Assembly: GCA_015067495.1 (NCBI GenBank)
Contig: SVMI01000001.1
Location: 124,001 to 188,000 of the forward strand
From: Oscillospiraceae bacterium
GTDB lineage: Bacteria; Bacillota; Clostridia; Oscillospirales; Oscillospiraceae
Reading direction: 5' to 3'
DNA: 64,000 nt
Position numbers and translations under genes: made by a program. A model generated the notes under the pieces. It was not told the origin of the DNA. It searched no databases and saw nothing but the letters and a program-made list of their open reading frames with translations. The number at the start of each line of letters is the position of its first letter. Position 1 is the stretch's first letter. This document shows, piece after piece, positions 1 to 7,613 of the stretch.

Positions 1-995
1 CCCTGCGCATCGCGCTGAAGCCCTTTGCCATCTACATCGGACCCCAGATGGCGATCCAGACCGCCACCCTTGCAACCGCACTGGGCGCCATGATCTTCGG
101 ACCTGTGCTTGCCATTCCCGCGGCGATCATTTCCGACACCATCGGCTTTATGATTTTCCCCACGGGTGACTATTTCCTGCCCTTTATGCTGACGGAGATC
201 GCCAGCACCATGTTCTATGCCCTGTGTCTGTACCGCGCTAAGCCCTCTGCCACCCGCGTGATCATTGCGCGTTTTTTGATCTGCTTTGTGGTCAACGTGG
301 TGCTGCAGCAGCTGATCTTTGCATGGCAGTACACCTACATGGGCAATCCCGACAAGGCAAAGGACACCATCACGGGTATCATGACTGTTGCCCGTATTTT
401 CAAGAATCTGTTCTTCTTCCCCATTGAAGCGGTGGTCATCACCCTGTTCCTGAAGGTGCTCGTCCCCGTTTCCACCCGCATGAAGCTGACCTACAGCAGC
501 GGCGACCTGCACTTCAGTGCCAAGCAGATCATCGCGCTGGTGCTGCTGGTCGTCGTGGGTGTGGGCAGTGCCATTGGCTACCTGACCTACCGCTATGAGG
601 GTACTTCCCGCAGTGCCGACTACACCGATGCCCAGCGCATCGAAGCCAATAAGGAAAAGACCCAGCTTGTTCTCGACAAGACCGACGAGTGGGAAGGTGA
701 GACCATCGTCTGCATCGTTGACAGCGCCTTCCGTCCCATGTTCGGCGAGGAGACGGATTATACGGTTTCCGTTTACATCCTCAATCAGGACATTCTCGAT
801 GCCGCTGTGGAAAAAACCAAAAACGACAAGACCCCTTATACCATGGACACCATTTGGAAATACTCCAAGAGCGGTCCTTCCAAGGATCCCTACGGCACGC
901 TGACCAAGGTCGCCACCGTCACCTTCACGGAGGTGGAGGACACCGGCGAGATCCTTGAGTGGAATATCAAGGTCAAGCAGCCGCAGGCAAAGTGA
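1..995 (+). CDS. ECF transporter S component (folate-type), 5' partial, with C-terminal extension
   Basis: The reading frame is open to the left edge (first full codon at base 3), so the true start lies outside the window. The visible N-terminal part, with its RIALKPF stretch, hydrophobic helices and an MIFGPVLAIPAA segment, resembles the substrate-binding S components of energy-coupling-factor transporters, closest to the folate type (FolT-like). S components capture a vitamin in the membrane and work with EcfA/A'/T, which are not in this window. The odd part is a further membrane helix about 160 residues after the Met at base 48, followed by about 130 polar residues rich in D, K and T. S components normally stop near 170-200 residues, so this tail is an unexplained extension. 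Family call is fairly firm; substrate is inference. Confidence 0.7.
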   Translation, partial: LRIALKPFAIYIGPQMAIQTATLATALGAMIFGPVLAIPAAIISDTIGFMIFPTGDYFLPFMLTEIASTMFYALCLYRAKPSATRVIIARFLICFVVNVVLQQLIFAWQYTYMGNPDKAKDTITGIMTVARIFKNLFFFPIEAVVITLFLKVLVPVSTRMKLTYSSGDLHFSAKQIIALVLLVVVGVGSAIGYLTYRYEGTSRSADYTDAQRIEANKEKTQLVLDKTDEWEGETIVCIVDSAFRPMFGEETDYTVSVYILNQDILDAAVEKTKNDKTPYTMDTIWKYSKSGPSKDPYGTLTKVATVTFTEVEDTGEILEWNIKVKQPQAK

Positions 996-1008
996 CTGCT
1001 TCTGCAAA

Positions 1009-1046
1009 TTGACAATTCTGCCTCTTGCATATATAATATATATAAT
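1009..1046 (+). promoter_or_regulatory. SigA promoter for the His-rich/cooT pair
   Basis: TTGACA at 1009-1014 and TATAAT at 1032-1037 are separated by 17 bp, a perfect consensus promoter. A second TATAAT lies at 1041-1046. It drives the gene starting at 1073. Confidence 0.8.
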
Positions 1047-1072
1047 GTAAGAAACGAAAAGGAGTTATCACC

Positions 1073-1507
1073 ATGCACATTCATCATGATCACATCGGCG
1101 GTCACACCCATGACCACGAACACGAGCATACCCACACCCACGAGCACACCCACGACGGTGTCACTCATTCCCACGAGCATGCCCATGTCCACGCACACGA
1201 CCATGCCCATCCCCATGAGCATGAGCATCTGCATCACGACGGCACAGAGCATACCCACTCCCACGAGTGTGGCGGTCATTGCCACGAATGCCCCTCTCAG
1301 TGCGAGCATACCCCCATGGAGGAGCTGACCGCACTGATGAATTACATGGTCGGTCACAACGCCGCCCATGCCAAGGAGCTGGCAGATCTGGCTGCCCAGC
1401 TGGAAAAGATCGGCAATCATGTCGCCTATGAGCAGGTCATGGCAGCGGTTTCTGACTTTGAAAAGGGCAACATGCGCCTGAGCGTGGTGCTGCAGAGCCT
1501 GAAGTGA
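1073..1507 (+). CDS. Histidine-rich metal-binding protein
   Basis: A 144-residue protein preceded by AAGGAG. Residues 2 to about 80 are a His/Glu/Asp repeat tract with many HEH, HTH and HDH units, followed by a short Cys/His patch (HECGGHCHECPSQCEH) near residues 62-78. The last 60 residues are an amphipathic helical domain without His repeats. The composition fits binding or storage of Ni, Co or Zn in the cytoplasm; no signal peptide is seen. It lies 9 bp upstream of cooT, so the two are probably co-transcribed. The pairing recalls the CooT/CooJ nickel chaperones that serve carbon monoxide dehydrogenase, but CooJ homology is not shown here. Annotation pipelines often call such proteins cobalt transporters, which the lack of membrane helices does not support. 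Confidence 0.7.
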   Translation: MHIHHDHIGGHTHDHEHEHTHTHEHTHDGVTHSHEHAHVHAHDHAHPHEHEHLHHDGTEHTHSHECGGHCHECPSQCEHTPMEELTALMNYMVGHNAAHAKELADLAAQLEKIGNHVAYEQVMAAVSDFEKGNMRLSVVLQSLK

Positions 1508-1516
1508 GGGAAAATT

Positions 1517-1711
1517 ATGTGCCTTTCTACTGTTTATAAGAACGAAAAGACCGAGCCCAACGTCGTCATGCGCAACGTGATGGCGATCGAGTGCAAGGAC
1601 GGCTGCGTGATCCTGACGGATCTGATGGAGCGCACCGTTGCCATTGAAGGGCAGCTGCTGTCTGCAAATCTTGTGGATGGCTTCGTTATCGTCAAAGAAA
1701 CTGTCAGCTAA
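1517..1711 (+). CDS. cooT: CooT-family nickel-binding protein
   Basis: A 64-residue protein beginning MCLSTVY, the hallmark of the CooT family, in which Cys2 binds Ni(II) at the dimer interface. Length matches the family (about 60-70 residues). In Rhodospirillum CooT delivers nickel to carbon monoxide dehydrogenase; in clostridia many copies are orphan and the client is unknown. It follows the His-rich gene closely and is ended by a strong terminator. The 3' end, coding LLSANLVDGFVIVKE, recurs almost exactly at the end of the next gene. Confidence 0.8.
   Translation: MCLSTVYKNEKTEPNVVMRNVMAIECKDGCVILTDLMERTVAIEGQLLSANLVDGFVIVKETVS
1653..1686 (+). repeat. cooT 3' segment, copy 1 of a 34-bp direct repeat
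   Basis: These 34 bases are identical to 2989-3022. Both copies are read in the same frame and encode LLSANLVDGF in two different proteins; the similarity continues codon by codon for about five more residues. Confidence 0.9.
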
Positions 1712-1715
1712 TTCC

Positions 1716-1750
1716 GTCCGGATCGGAGCCGCTTCGATCCGGACTTTTTT
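1716..1750 (+). terminator. Rho-independent terminator after cooT
   Basis: The arms at 1716-1725 and 1735-1744 are a perfect 10-bp inverted repeat (GTCCGGATCG / CGATCCGGAC), followed by six T residues at 1745-1750. The next gene has its own ribosome binding site just after the T run. Confidence 0.85.
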
Positions 1751-1766
1751 AAGGAGAGAATACGCC

Positions 1767-3041
1767 ATGATCTGCGAAAAAATCAAAGCGCGCAAGCAGG
1801 AATTGTTTCAAACACTTTCTGAACTGATTCAAATCGACTCCCAGAGCTTCGGGGCGCAGGGAAATGAGAAGCAGATTGCCTTTTTTATCGGTGAAAAGCT
1901 GCGCGAAATGGGCTATGAGCCGGATCTTTATACTCCGCTGGATATTCCCGGCATGACAGAGCATCCCGACTACTGGCCGGAGCACGACCTTGCGGAGCGC
2001 TACAACGTCAGCGCGGTGATCCCCGGCGCGGATCATTCCCGCCGCATCATGCTTGCCGCGCACAACGACACCGTGGCGGTGGGTGACCAAAAAAACTGGA
2101 CGGTCGATCCCTTTGGCGGTGAGATCAAAGACGGAAAAATCTGGGGTCGCGGCGCGTGCGATGATAAGTACGGTATTGCGGCGGTGCTGTTTTTGCTGCG
2201 GCTTTTCCGGGATGAGGGTCTGCAGCTGCCCTGCGATCTGGTCTTTACCGCCTACTGCAACGAGGAATACGGCGGCAGTCACGGCGCGCTGGCGGCATGC
2301 CTGCGGTATCCGTGTGACGACGTGATCAATCTCGACTGCAAAAACTTTGAGATCTGGAGCTGCGCCGTTGGCGGCGAGGAGCTGAAGGCACATATCTGCA
2401 CAACGCAGCCGGTGGACGATTGCGGCATTTTGCTGGAAGGTCTTGCGCTGCTGAAATCGGAATTTCTGCGTTTCCGTCAAAGACGTTATGATGAGCTGAT
2501 GGCGCATCCGGAGTATGCCTGCACCGCGATCCCGGACAGCTCTGTCCGGTTTTTAGAGCTGCGCGCCGGCAATTCCGGCACGGATCTGAACCGCGCACAC
2601 GCGGAGGTCTGCTATTACGCAGCTGCGGACAAGCCTCAGATCGACCGTGAATTTGCGGAAATGGCACGGCGGCTGAATACGCAGCTGACCCCTCTGGGCA
2701 TGACCTTTTCGCACTTTGAAAAGCGCTGCCGCTTCTTCCATTTTGGAAAGTCCGAAAAGGAAAATCCCCTCATGGACAAGCTCATCGCCGCGGGCAAGCG
2801 GGCAAGCGGACGGGAGCTGAAGCCCTGCGGCTCTTGCCAGTCTGACCTTTCCATATTCCTCAAATACGGCAGCCCCCGCGCCTTTTCTTTCGGTATCGGA
2901 AGGGATTTCGGCGCCTACGGAGGTGCTCATCAGACCGATGAGTACATTGAGTGCGACCGTTTTCTGGAGTTTACCATGATCCTCGGTGAGCTGCTGTCTG
3001 CAAATCTTGTGGATGGCTTCGTCATCGCAAAGGAAAATTGA
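1767..3041 (+). CDS. M20-family dipeptidase (PepV/Sapep-like) with a cooT-derived C-terminus
   Basis: A 424-residue cytoplasmic metallopeptidase. The start at 1767 is chosen because AAGGAGAG lies 7 bp upstream; the frame is open further upstream but lacks a site. Zinc/manganese ligands and catalytic residues of the M20 family are visible: HNDTVAVG (about residues 103-110), WGRGACDDK (about 126-134), CNEEYGG (about 160) and a final GGAHQTDEY near residue 392. Such enzymes cleave dipeptides such as beta-Ala-His or D-Ala-containing substrates. After the usual end of the family the protein continues with LLSANLVDGFVIAKEN, which is the CooT C-terminus copied in frame. The tail probably replaced the native last residues by recombination with the neighbouring gene. 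Confidence 0.85.
   Translation: MICEKIKARKQELFQTLSELIQIDSQSFGAQGNEKQIAFFIGEKLREMGYEPDLYTPLDIPGMTEHPDYWPEHDLAERYNVSAVIPGADHSRRIMLAAHNDTVAVGDQKNWTVDPFGGEIKDGKIWGRGACDDKYGIAAVLFLLRLFRDEGLQLPCDLVFTAYCNEEYGGSHGALAACLRYPCDDVINLDCKNFEIWSCAVGGEELKAHICTTQPVDDCGILLEGLALLKSEFLRFRQRRYDELMAHPEYACTAIPDSSVRFLELRAGNSGTDLNRAHAEVCYYAAADKPQIDREFAEMARRLNTQLTPLGMTFSHFEKRCRFFHFGKSEKENPLMDKLIAAGKRASGRELKPCGSCQSDLSIFLKYGSPRAFSFGIGRDFGAYGGAHQTDEYIECDRFLEFTMILGELLSANLVDGFVIAKEN
2989..3022 (+). repeat. cooT 3' segment, copy 2, fused to the peptidase gene
   Basis: Exact 34-bp copy of 1653-1686 at the 3' end of the M20 peptidase gene, in the same codon phase as in cooT. Confidence 0.9.
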
Positions 3042-3102
3042 ATACCAACCCGCCCCCTCGAACGAGGGGGCGGCACTTTTTCGGATTTGCTTCCTTTTTC
3101 CG

Positions 3103-3207
3103 TGTCATCGCGAGAACGAAGTTCGTGGCGATCTCCCGGTACAATGTAACATATCGGCAGATCGTGGCAGGAGATTGCCACGGTCGCGTTGCTCCCTCGC
3201 AATGACA
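3103..3207. repeat. Dispersed imperfect palindrome (TGTCATTGCGAG family)
   Basis: Outer ends TGTCATCGCGAG and CTCGCAATGACA are inverted. Inner blocks GTGGCGATCTCCCGG and CAGGAGATTGCCAC are also inverted, around a centre containing TACAATGTA. The left tip carries the small hairpin GAACGAAGTTC. It lies between the peptidase gene and the DUF2207 gene. Confidence 0.85.
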
Positions 3208-3308
3208 GGGTTATTGTTACAATTTCTAATTTATAATTTGTAACTTGTAATTTGTAACTGTGCATGGTAAAATAGTTCCACCGATATTATGTAAAGGAGG
3301 TGGACACT

Positions 3309-4967
3309 GTGCGTCGGTTTTTTATCGCGGTTTTGTGCTGTCTGCTGCTGACCACGGCGGTTTTCGCAGCCGGAAACGTCACTGACATGCAAAACACTAC
3401 CAACGTCTTATCCGACGGAACCTGCGAGATCACGCTGGTGTTCACCATGATCTGCGACGGCAGTGATGCACTTCTTCGCTATCCGCTTCCCGCAGATGCC
3501 TACGACATCACCGTCAATGGTGCCGCCGCCAGCACCACGCAGGAATACCTCATCCGCTGGGTGGATCTGAGCCGGATCGCTCCGGCGGCAGGTACGTATA
3601 CCGTGACCATGCACTACACCCTCGCAGACCGGGTCGTCCGTGACAAAAAGGGTCTGACCCTTGATATTCCGCTGCTGTCCGGCTTCACATATCCCGTGGA
3701 GCGGCTGCAGTTTTCCGTGGCACTGCCGGATAAAATTGATGCCCAGCCCGTATTTTCCAGTACTTATTACCCGGAATCGGCTGACCTTCTGATCGATTAT
3801 TACACCACGGAGACCACCGTCGCCGGTCATATCAAGCAGCAACTGAAGGATCACGAAACGCTGTCCATGACCCTTGCGGTGGATGAAACGCTGTTTCCGC
3901 AAGCCATTGGCAAACGCTGGTCGCTGAGCAACGAGGATCTTGCCATGTACGGTCTGATGCTGATCGCGTTTCTCTACTGGATCATCTCCATGCGCAGTCT
4001 GCCGCCCCGCCGGGTACGGCGGACGCAGCCCATCGACGGCTTGACCGCCGGCGAGCTGGGCAGCTGCCTGACCGCGCAGGGTGTGGATTTCACCTCCATG
4101 GTGCTGTCTTGGGCGCAGCTGGGCTACCTGACCATCCGGGTCGACCGCAGGGGACGGGTGCTTCTTGAGAAACGCATGAGCATGGGCAACGAGCGCAGTG
4201 AGCTGGAGATGCGCTGCTTCAAGACCCTCTTCGGCGGACGGCGCATCGTGGACGGCGGCAGCGAGAGCTTCGCCCGTCTTGGTCGAAAAATGTCCCGCAT
4301 CGTACCCGGTGTTCGCCATTATTTCCTTAAAAGTTCGGGAAATCCCATTATTTTCCGGGTCATTTCCGCGCTCATCGGCGTGCTGGCAGGCATTTCGCTG
4401 GCAGCTGCCTTCGCTTCCGACACTGCGTGGCGGGTGGTGCTTTCCATCGTGCTGGGCGTTGCCGGCGGCGTGGTAGCATGGCTGATCCAAGCGGGCGGAC
4501 GCTGCCTGCATCTGCGCAAAAAGCGCGATCTGGTCATTGCCGCGATCCTGAGCATCGCATGGTTCTTCCTCAGCAGTGCCGCAGGGGAGCAATTTGTTGC
4601 GATCTTCCTGACCGCCACCCAGTTTTTGGCAGGACTTGCCAGTGCCTACGGCGGTCGCCGCACGGAAGAAGGCAGTCAGACCATGGCAGAGATCCTCGGT
4701 CTGCGCCGTTATATGAAAAAGGTCACCACCGCGGAGCTTTGCATCATCCTCGCCAAAGATCCCGATTACTACTTCAACCTCGCGCCCACGGCGTTGGCAC
4801 TGGGTGTTGACCGGGTCTTTGCCCGGAAATTCGGCAACAAGGAGCTGGGCAGCTGTCTGTACCTGACCGATGACCGCCACGAACCCACCACCGCAGCCCA
4901 ATGGAACAAGCTGCTGCGGGAAGTGGTGATGACGATGGATCTTCGCCAGCGACGCCCGATGCTGTGA
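3309..4967 (+). CDS. DUF2207-like membrane protein
   Basis: A 552-residue protein. A GTG start at 3309 is chosen since AAAGGAGG ends 8 bp before it. Residues 1-22 form a signal peptide (FFIAVLCCLLLTTAVFAA). Residues 25-200 look like an extracytoplasmic beta-rich domain; a helix near 215-233 follows, then a cytoplasmic winged-helix-like part around TAGELGSCL, two pairs of membrane helices (about 345-395 and 405-450), and a C-terminal domain with DPDYYFNLAPTALALGV, a pattern typical of DUF2207 proteins. Function of the family is unknown. It is followed by a terminator that overlaps the translation signal of the next gene. Confidence 0.75.
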   Translation: MRRFFIAVLCCLLLTTAVFAAGNVTDMQNTTNVLSDGTCEITLVFTMICDGSDALLRYPLPADAYDITVNGAAASTTQEYLIRWVDLSRIAPAAGTYTVTMHYTLADRVVRDKKGLTLDIPLLSGFTYPVERLQFSVALPDKIDAQPVFSSTYYPESADLLIDYYTTETTVAGHIKQQLKDHETLSMTLAVDETLFPQAIGKRWSLSNEDLAMYGLMLIAFLYWIISMRSLPPRRVRRTQPIDGLTAGELGSCLTAQGVDFTSMVLSWAQLGYLTIRVDRRGRVLLEKRMSMGNERSELEMRCFKTLFGGRRIVDGGSESFARLGRKMSRIVPGVRHYFLKSSGNPIIFRVISALIGVLAGISLAAAFASDTAWRVVLSIVLGVAGGVVAWLIQAGGRCLHLRKKRDLVIAAILSIAWFFLSSAAGEQFVAIFLTATQFLAGLASAYGGRRTEEGSQTMAEILGLRRYMKKVTTAELCIILAKDPDYYFNLAPTALALGVDRVFARKFGNKELGSCLYLTDDRHEPTTAAQWNKLLREVVMTMDLRQRRPML

Positions 4968-4983
4968 CGCAATGACATAAAAT

Positions 4984-5027
4984 CCTCCGTTTTGGGCAAA
5001 CTAGCCCCGAAACGGAGGGTTTTCTTT
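4984..5027 (+). terminator. Terminator/attenuator hairpin whose 3' arm carries the next ribosome binding site
   Basis: Arms CCTCCGTTT (4984-4992) and AAACGGAGG (5010-5018) are followed by GTTTTCTTT. The GGAGGG in the 3' arm is also the best Shine-Dalgarno for the TTG start at 5026, so folding would both end transcription and hide the site. Confidence 0.7.
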
Positions 5028-5700
5028 GCTTTTGTCCTATGTGCGAACAGTCATTCTGTACCTGATCCTCATCGGCGTGATCCGCATGATGGGCAAGCGG
5101 CAGATCGGGCAGATGGAGCCGTCGGAATTTGTAGTGACCATGCTGGTGGCGAACCTCGCCTCCATCCCCATGCAGGACGGCGGCATCCCGCTGTTTTCCG
5201 GGATCGTGCCGATTTTGACGGTGCTGGGCGTGGAGCTGGTGCTGTCGGTGTGCGCCATGCGCAGCGTGTTGTTTCGACGTCTTTTGTGCGGTAAACCCGT
5301 CATTTTGATAGAAAACGGTCGCATTTTGCAGGAAAATCTTCGTTCTACACGGGTGACCCTCGACGAGCTGACGGGGCATTTGCGGGAAAAGGACATTCTC
5401 GATCTGAAAAGCGTGCAGTACGCGATCTTGGAAACCAACGGCAATCTGTCCGTTTTTCCCTACGCAAAGGAGCTGCCGCCGGATGCCAAGGCGGCGGGGG
5501 TCATGGTCAAGGATCATTATTTGCCTATCACGTTGGTTGCCGACGGGTATCTGTACCGGGATAACCTCGCCCTTGCGAAGCGGGACGAAGGCTGGCTGCA
5601 GCGGGTGCTGCAGGAGCGTCACAGCACGGTTTCGGACACCTATTTGCTGACGGTGGACGAAAAAGGGCATATTCTGCACCTGAAAAAGGAGGTGCGCTGA
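5026..5700 (+). CDS. DUF421 (YetF-like) membrane protein
   Basis: A 224-residue protein; TTG start with GGAGGG 6 bp upstream, inside the preceding hairpin. Three membrane helices cover about residues 3-80, with the conserved RMMGKRQIGQMEPSEFV motif typical of the family between the first two. A cytoplasmic domain with KPVILIENGRI and LREKDILDL follows (YetF C-terminal fold). Cellular role is unknown; homologues are common near sporulation genes. It overlaps the next gene by one base (TGATG), so the two are translationally coupled. Confidence 0.8.
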   Translation: MLLSYVRTVILYLILIGVIRMMGKRQIGQMEPSEFVVTMLVANLASIPMQDGGIPLFSGIVPILTVLGVELVLSVCAMRSVLFRRLLCGKPVILIENGRILQENLRSTRVTLDELTGHLREKDILDLKSVQYAILETNGNLSVFPYAKELPPDAKAAGVMVKDHYLPITLVADGYLYRDNLALAKRDEGWLQRVLQERHSTVSDTYLLTVDEKGHILHLKKEVR

Positions 5701-6080
5701 TGCGCCGGCTTTGGATCGGAATCGTACTGCTTGCCGTGATGCTGGCTGGGGGCATCGGGATGCTGCTGTTCAGCCGGGATTTTTACGAGGATTTTTCCGC
5801 TGCGCTTCAGCAGGCTTCCGACGCGGCGCAGGCAGGGGATTGGGCGCAGGCAGGTGCTTTGACGGAAAAGGCAACGGCACAATGGACGCACCATCAGCGT
5901 TTTTTGGCTTCCTTTACCGATCACGAGCCGGTGGAGGAGGTTTCGATGCTGCTGTCCCGGCTGGAGCTGTTCCGCAACGCACGGCTGACCGTGGATTTTG
6001 CCGACACCTGTCAAAGCCTTTGCCACCTGTGCGAAGCCATCGACGAATCCCACAGTCTGAAATGGTGGTCGCTGCTATAA
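5700..6080 (+). CDS. DUF4363-like membrane-anchored protein
   Basis: A 126-residue protein with one N-terminal helix (about residues 4-25) and an all-helical outer domain with GDWAQAGALTEKATAQW and an FTDHEPVEEVSMLLSRLELF segment, as in DUF4363 proteins that commonly follow DUF421 genes in Firmicutes. The ATG overlaps the DUF421 stop. Function unknown. The stop codon abuts a dispersed AT-rich repeat. Confidence 0.7.
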   Translation: MRRLWIGIVLLAVMLAGGIGMLLFSRDFYEDFSAALQQASDAAQAGDWAQAGALTEKATAQWTHHQRFLASFTDHEPVEEVSMLLSRLELFRNARLTVDFADTCQSLCHLCEAIDESHSLKWWSLL

Positions 6081-6185
6081 TTCACAATTACAAATTACAA
6101 ATGATAAATTTGTTGCGTTTACGACCATTGGTCGCCGTTATGCCTCCCCTGCGAGGGGAGCCAAGGTTGATTCCTCGCAATGACA
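6078..6185. repeat. Composite repeat, inverted relative to 8475-8541
   Basis: The segment 6078-6119 is close to the reverse complement of 8500-8541 (AATTACAAAT and GATAAATTTGTT blocks), and each copy starts at the stop codon of a gene. Inside lies a GCCTCCCCT-gcg-AGGGGAGCC hairpin (6142-6162) and a CTCGCAATGACA end of the TGTCATTGCGAG family. Confidence 0.7.
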
Positions 6186-6209
6186 TGGTTGCTGTTACGT
6201 TTCCTATTG

Positions 6210-6238
6210 CAAAAACCGACCCGGGTGGGTCGGTTTCT
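6210..6238. terminator. Bidirectional terminator between DUF4363 and tadA
   Basis: AAACCGACCC / GGGTCGGTTT arms at about 6213-6233, with A and T runs on the two sides, fit termination of the convergent DUF4363 and tadA transcripts. Confidence 0.75.
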
Positions 6239-6726
6239 TATTTCTGCGGCGGTCTCCATTTGGGGCGGGTGCGCAGCTCCACACGAAGAGCCCGGAAAAA
6301 TTCCGTCAGCAGCGCAGTACTTTCGTCTTCCAGAACGCCCGTTTCTACTGTTGGATGGTGGTTGAACGCCATGGAAAACAGATCGCACACCGAGCCGCAG
6401 GCGCCGCATTTGTCATCCGATGCGCCATACACGACCCGTGGGATCCGGGCATTTACGATTGCACCGGCGCACATGGGACATGGCTCAAGGGTCACGTACA
6501 GCGTGCAATCCCACAGCCGCCAGCCGCCCAATTTGCCGCAGGCATCGTTGATCGCTTCGATCTCCGCATGAAAAAGGGCGTTTTTGCCCTCCTCCCGGCG
6601 ATTTCTGCCCCGCCCGACGATTTCCCCGTCCCGGACGATCACGCAGCCCACCGGCACTTCACCCGCCGCGGCTGCCTCCTGCGCTAAAATCAGTGCCTGA
6701 CGCATAAATTCCTGATCCTTTTCCAT
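6238..6726 (-). CDS. tadA: tRNA-specific adenosine deaminase TadA
   Basis: A 162-residue cytidine-deaminase-fold enzyme that converts A34 to inosine in tRNA-Arg(ACG). Zinc site motifs HAEIEAI (His and catalytic Glu, about residue 53) and PCPMCAGA (two Cys, about 83-88) are intact. AAAGGAGG precedes the ATG. The length is typical. It lies 45 bp downstream of the XRE gene and may share its transcript. Confidence 0.93.
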   Translation of the reverse strand: MEKDQEFMRQALILAQEAAAAGEVPVGCVIVRDGEIVGRGRNRREEGKNALFHAEIEAINDACGKLGGWRLWDCTLYVTLEPCPMCAGAIVNARIPRVVYGASDDKCGACGSVCDLFSMAFNHHPTVETGVLEDESTALLTEFFRALRVELRTRPKWRPPQK

Positions 6727-6771
6727 ACCGCCACCTCCTTTTTTCTATCATAACCGAAGTGACGGCGGCAG

Positions 6772-7098
6772 TCAAGACTCCATCAGCATGGCGGCAAACA
6801 GCACCGCCAGCTCTTCCCGGGAAAGAGGGCGTTTTTTCCGAAGCGCCAGCTGATCCTGCATCTGATCCAGAATGGCTTCCATCGCCTGCGTACCCGCTTC
6901 CTCCGGGACGCCCTTGAGCAGATAGTCCACTGTCACACCGAACAGCTCGCTCATGCGCAGCAGCACCCCGGTCGACGGCTCCCGCCGTCCCTGCTCGTAC
7001 ATGCCCACCGCGCTGGGACTGACCTCCAATTTTTCCGCCAATTCCCCCTGCGACCAGCCCTTTGCCCGCCGCAGCACAGCGATCCGCGCTCCCAGCAT
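6772..7098 (-). CDS. XRE-family HTH transcriptional regulator
   Basis: A 108-residue protein with a Cro/CI-type helix-turn-helix at residues 5-58 (WSQGELAEKLEVSPSAVGMYEQGRREPS) and a helical tail. The ATG at 7098 is preferred over 7104 because GAGGGG then sits at proper distance. It is transcribed away from the zinc-ribbon gene at 7251; an inverted repeat in the shared upstream region (7196-7212) is a possible operator. Target genes are unknown. Confidence 0.85.
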   Translation of the reverse strand: MLGARIAVLRRAKGWSQGELAEKLEVSPSAVGMYEQGRREPSTGVLLRMSELFGVTVDYLLKGVPEEAGTQAMEAILDQMQDQLALRKKRPLSREELAVLFAAMLMES

Positions 7099-7195
7099 CT
7101 GCATCCCCTCTTTTCGTGCCGGATTTTAAGAAAATTATACCATCAAACCGCAGAAAAAACAGAGGAAACTGCGCAATTACACGTTTCGACGGACT

Positions 7196-7212
7196 ATACA
7201 CCCAGAGTGTAT
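7196..7212. promoter_or_regulatory. Possible operator: ATACAC-5-GTGTAT inverted repeat
   Basis: A perfect 6-bp inverted repeat with a 5-bp spacer lies between two divergent genes, just before the +1 region expected for the gene at 7251. Assignment to the XRE regulator is inference. Confidence 0.35.
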
Positions 7213-7250
7213 TACAATGGTGTCAGAACTTGCACGAAGGAGCGTTTTTT

Positions 7251-7613
7251 ATGTGTCCAACCCTCGAATCGGCACTGTTTATCGATCCGCAGGCGGCAAA
7301 GCCCTCGGGCTTTTGCCCCCGCTGCGGCGGCGAGGTGTATCCGCCCAGCCATCACTGCACAGTCTGTGAACGCCGTTTTCTGACCCTTGGGGAAATGAGC
7401 GAGGAATACGAAGCCTCTGCGCAGCTGCTGCGCTCGCGGCTGCGCCTGCTGCGCCGCAGTCTGGAGCATACCACCGACCGGGAGCAGATCTGGCATCTGA
7501 AGCGGCGCATCGCGGAGCTGACGCCCATGCTCACCCAGATGAACGAGCTGGCAGAGCTGACCGCCCACTACTACGAAAGGGGGTACTGGCGCAATGAAAA
7601 ATACACTCTTTGA
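7251..7613 (+). CDS. Small zinc-ribbon protein, unknown function
   Basis: A 120-residue protein with GAAGGAG upstream of the ATG. Two CxxC pairs (CPRC, about residue 22, and CTVC, about 37) form a zinc ribbon, and a long charged helical segment follows (residues 50-110), probably a coiled coil. It overlaps the next gene, a sigma-region-4-like protein, by 20 bp. The pair looks like a small regulatory unit, perhaps a DNA- or RNA polymerase-binding complex, but no characterised relative is recognised. Confidence 0.6.
   Translation: MCPTLESALFIDPQAAKPSGFCPRCGGEVYPPSHHCTVCERRFLTLGEMSEEYEASAQLLRSRLRLLRRSLEHTTDREQIWHLKRRIAELTPMLTQMNELAELTAHYYERGYWRNEKYTL

Noticed and set aside
1073..1507. His-rich protein as a membrane cobalt transporter
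   Set aside because: No membrane helix is present; a soluble metal-binding role fits better.
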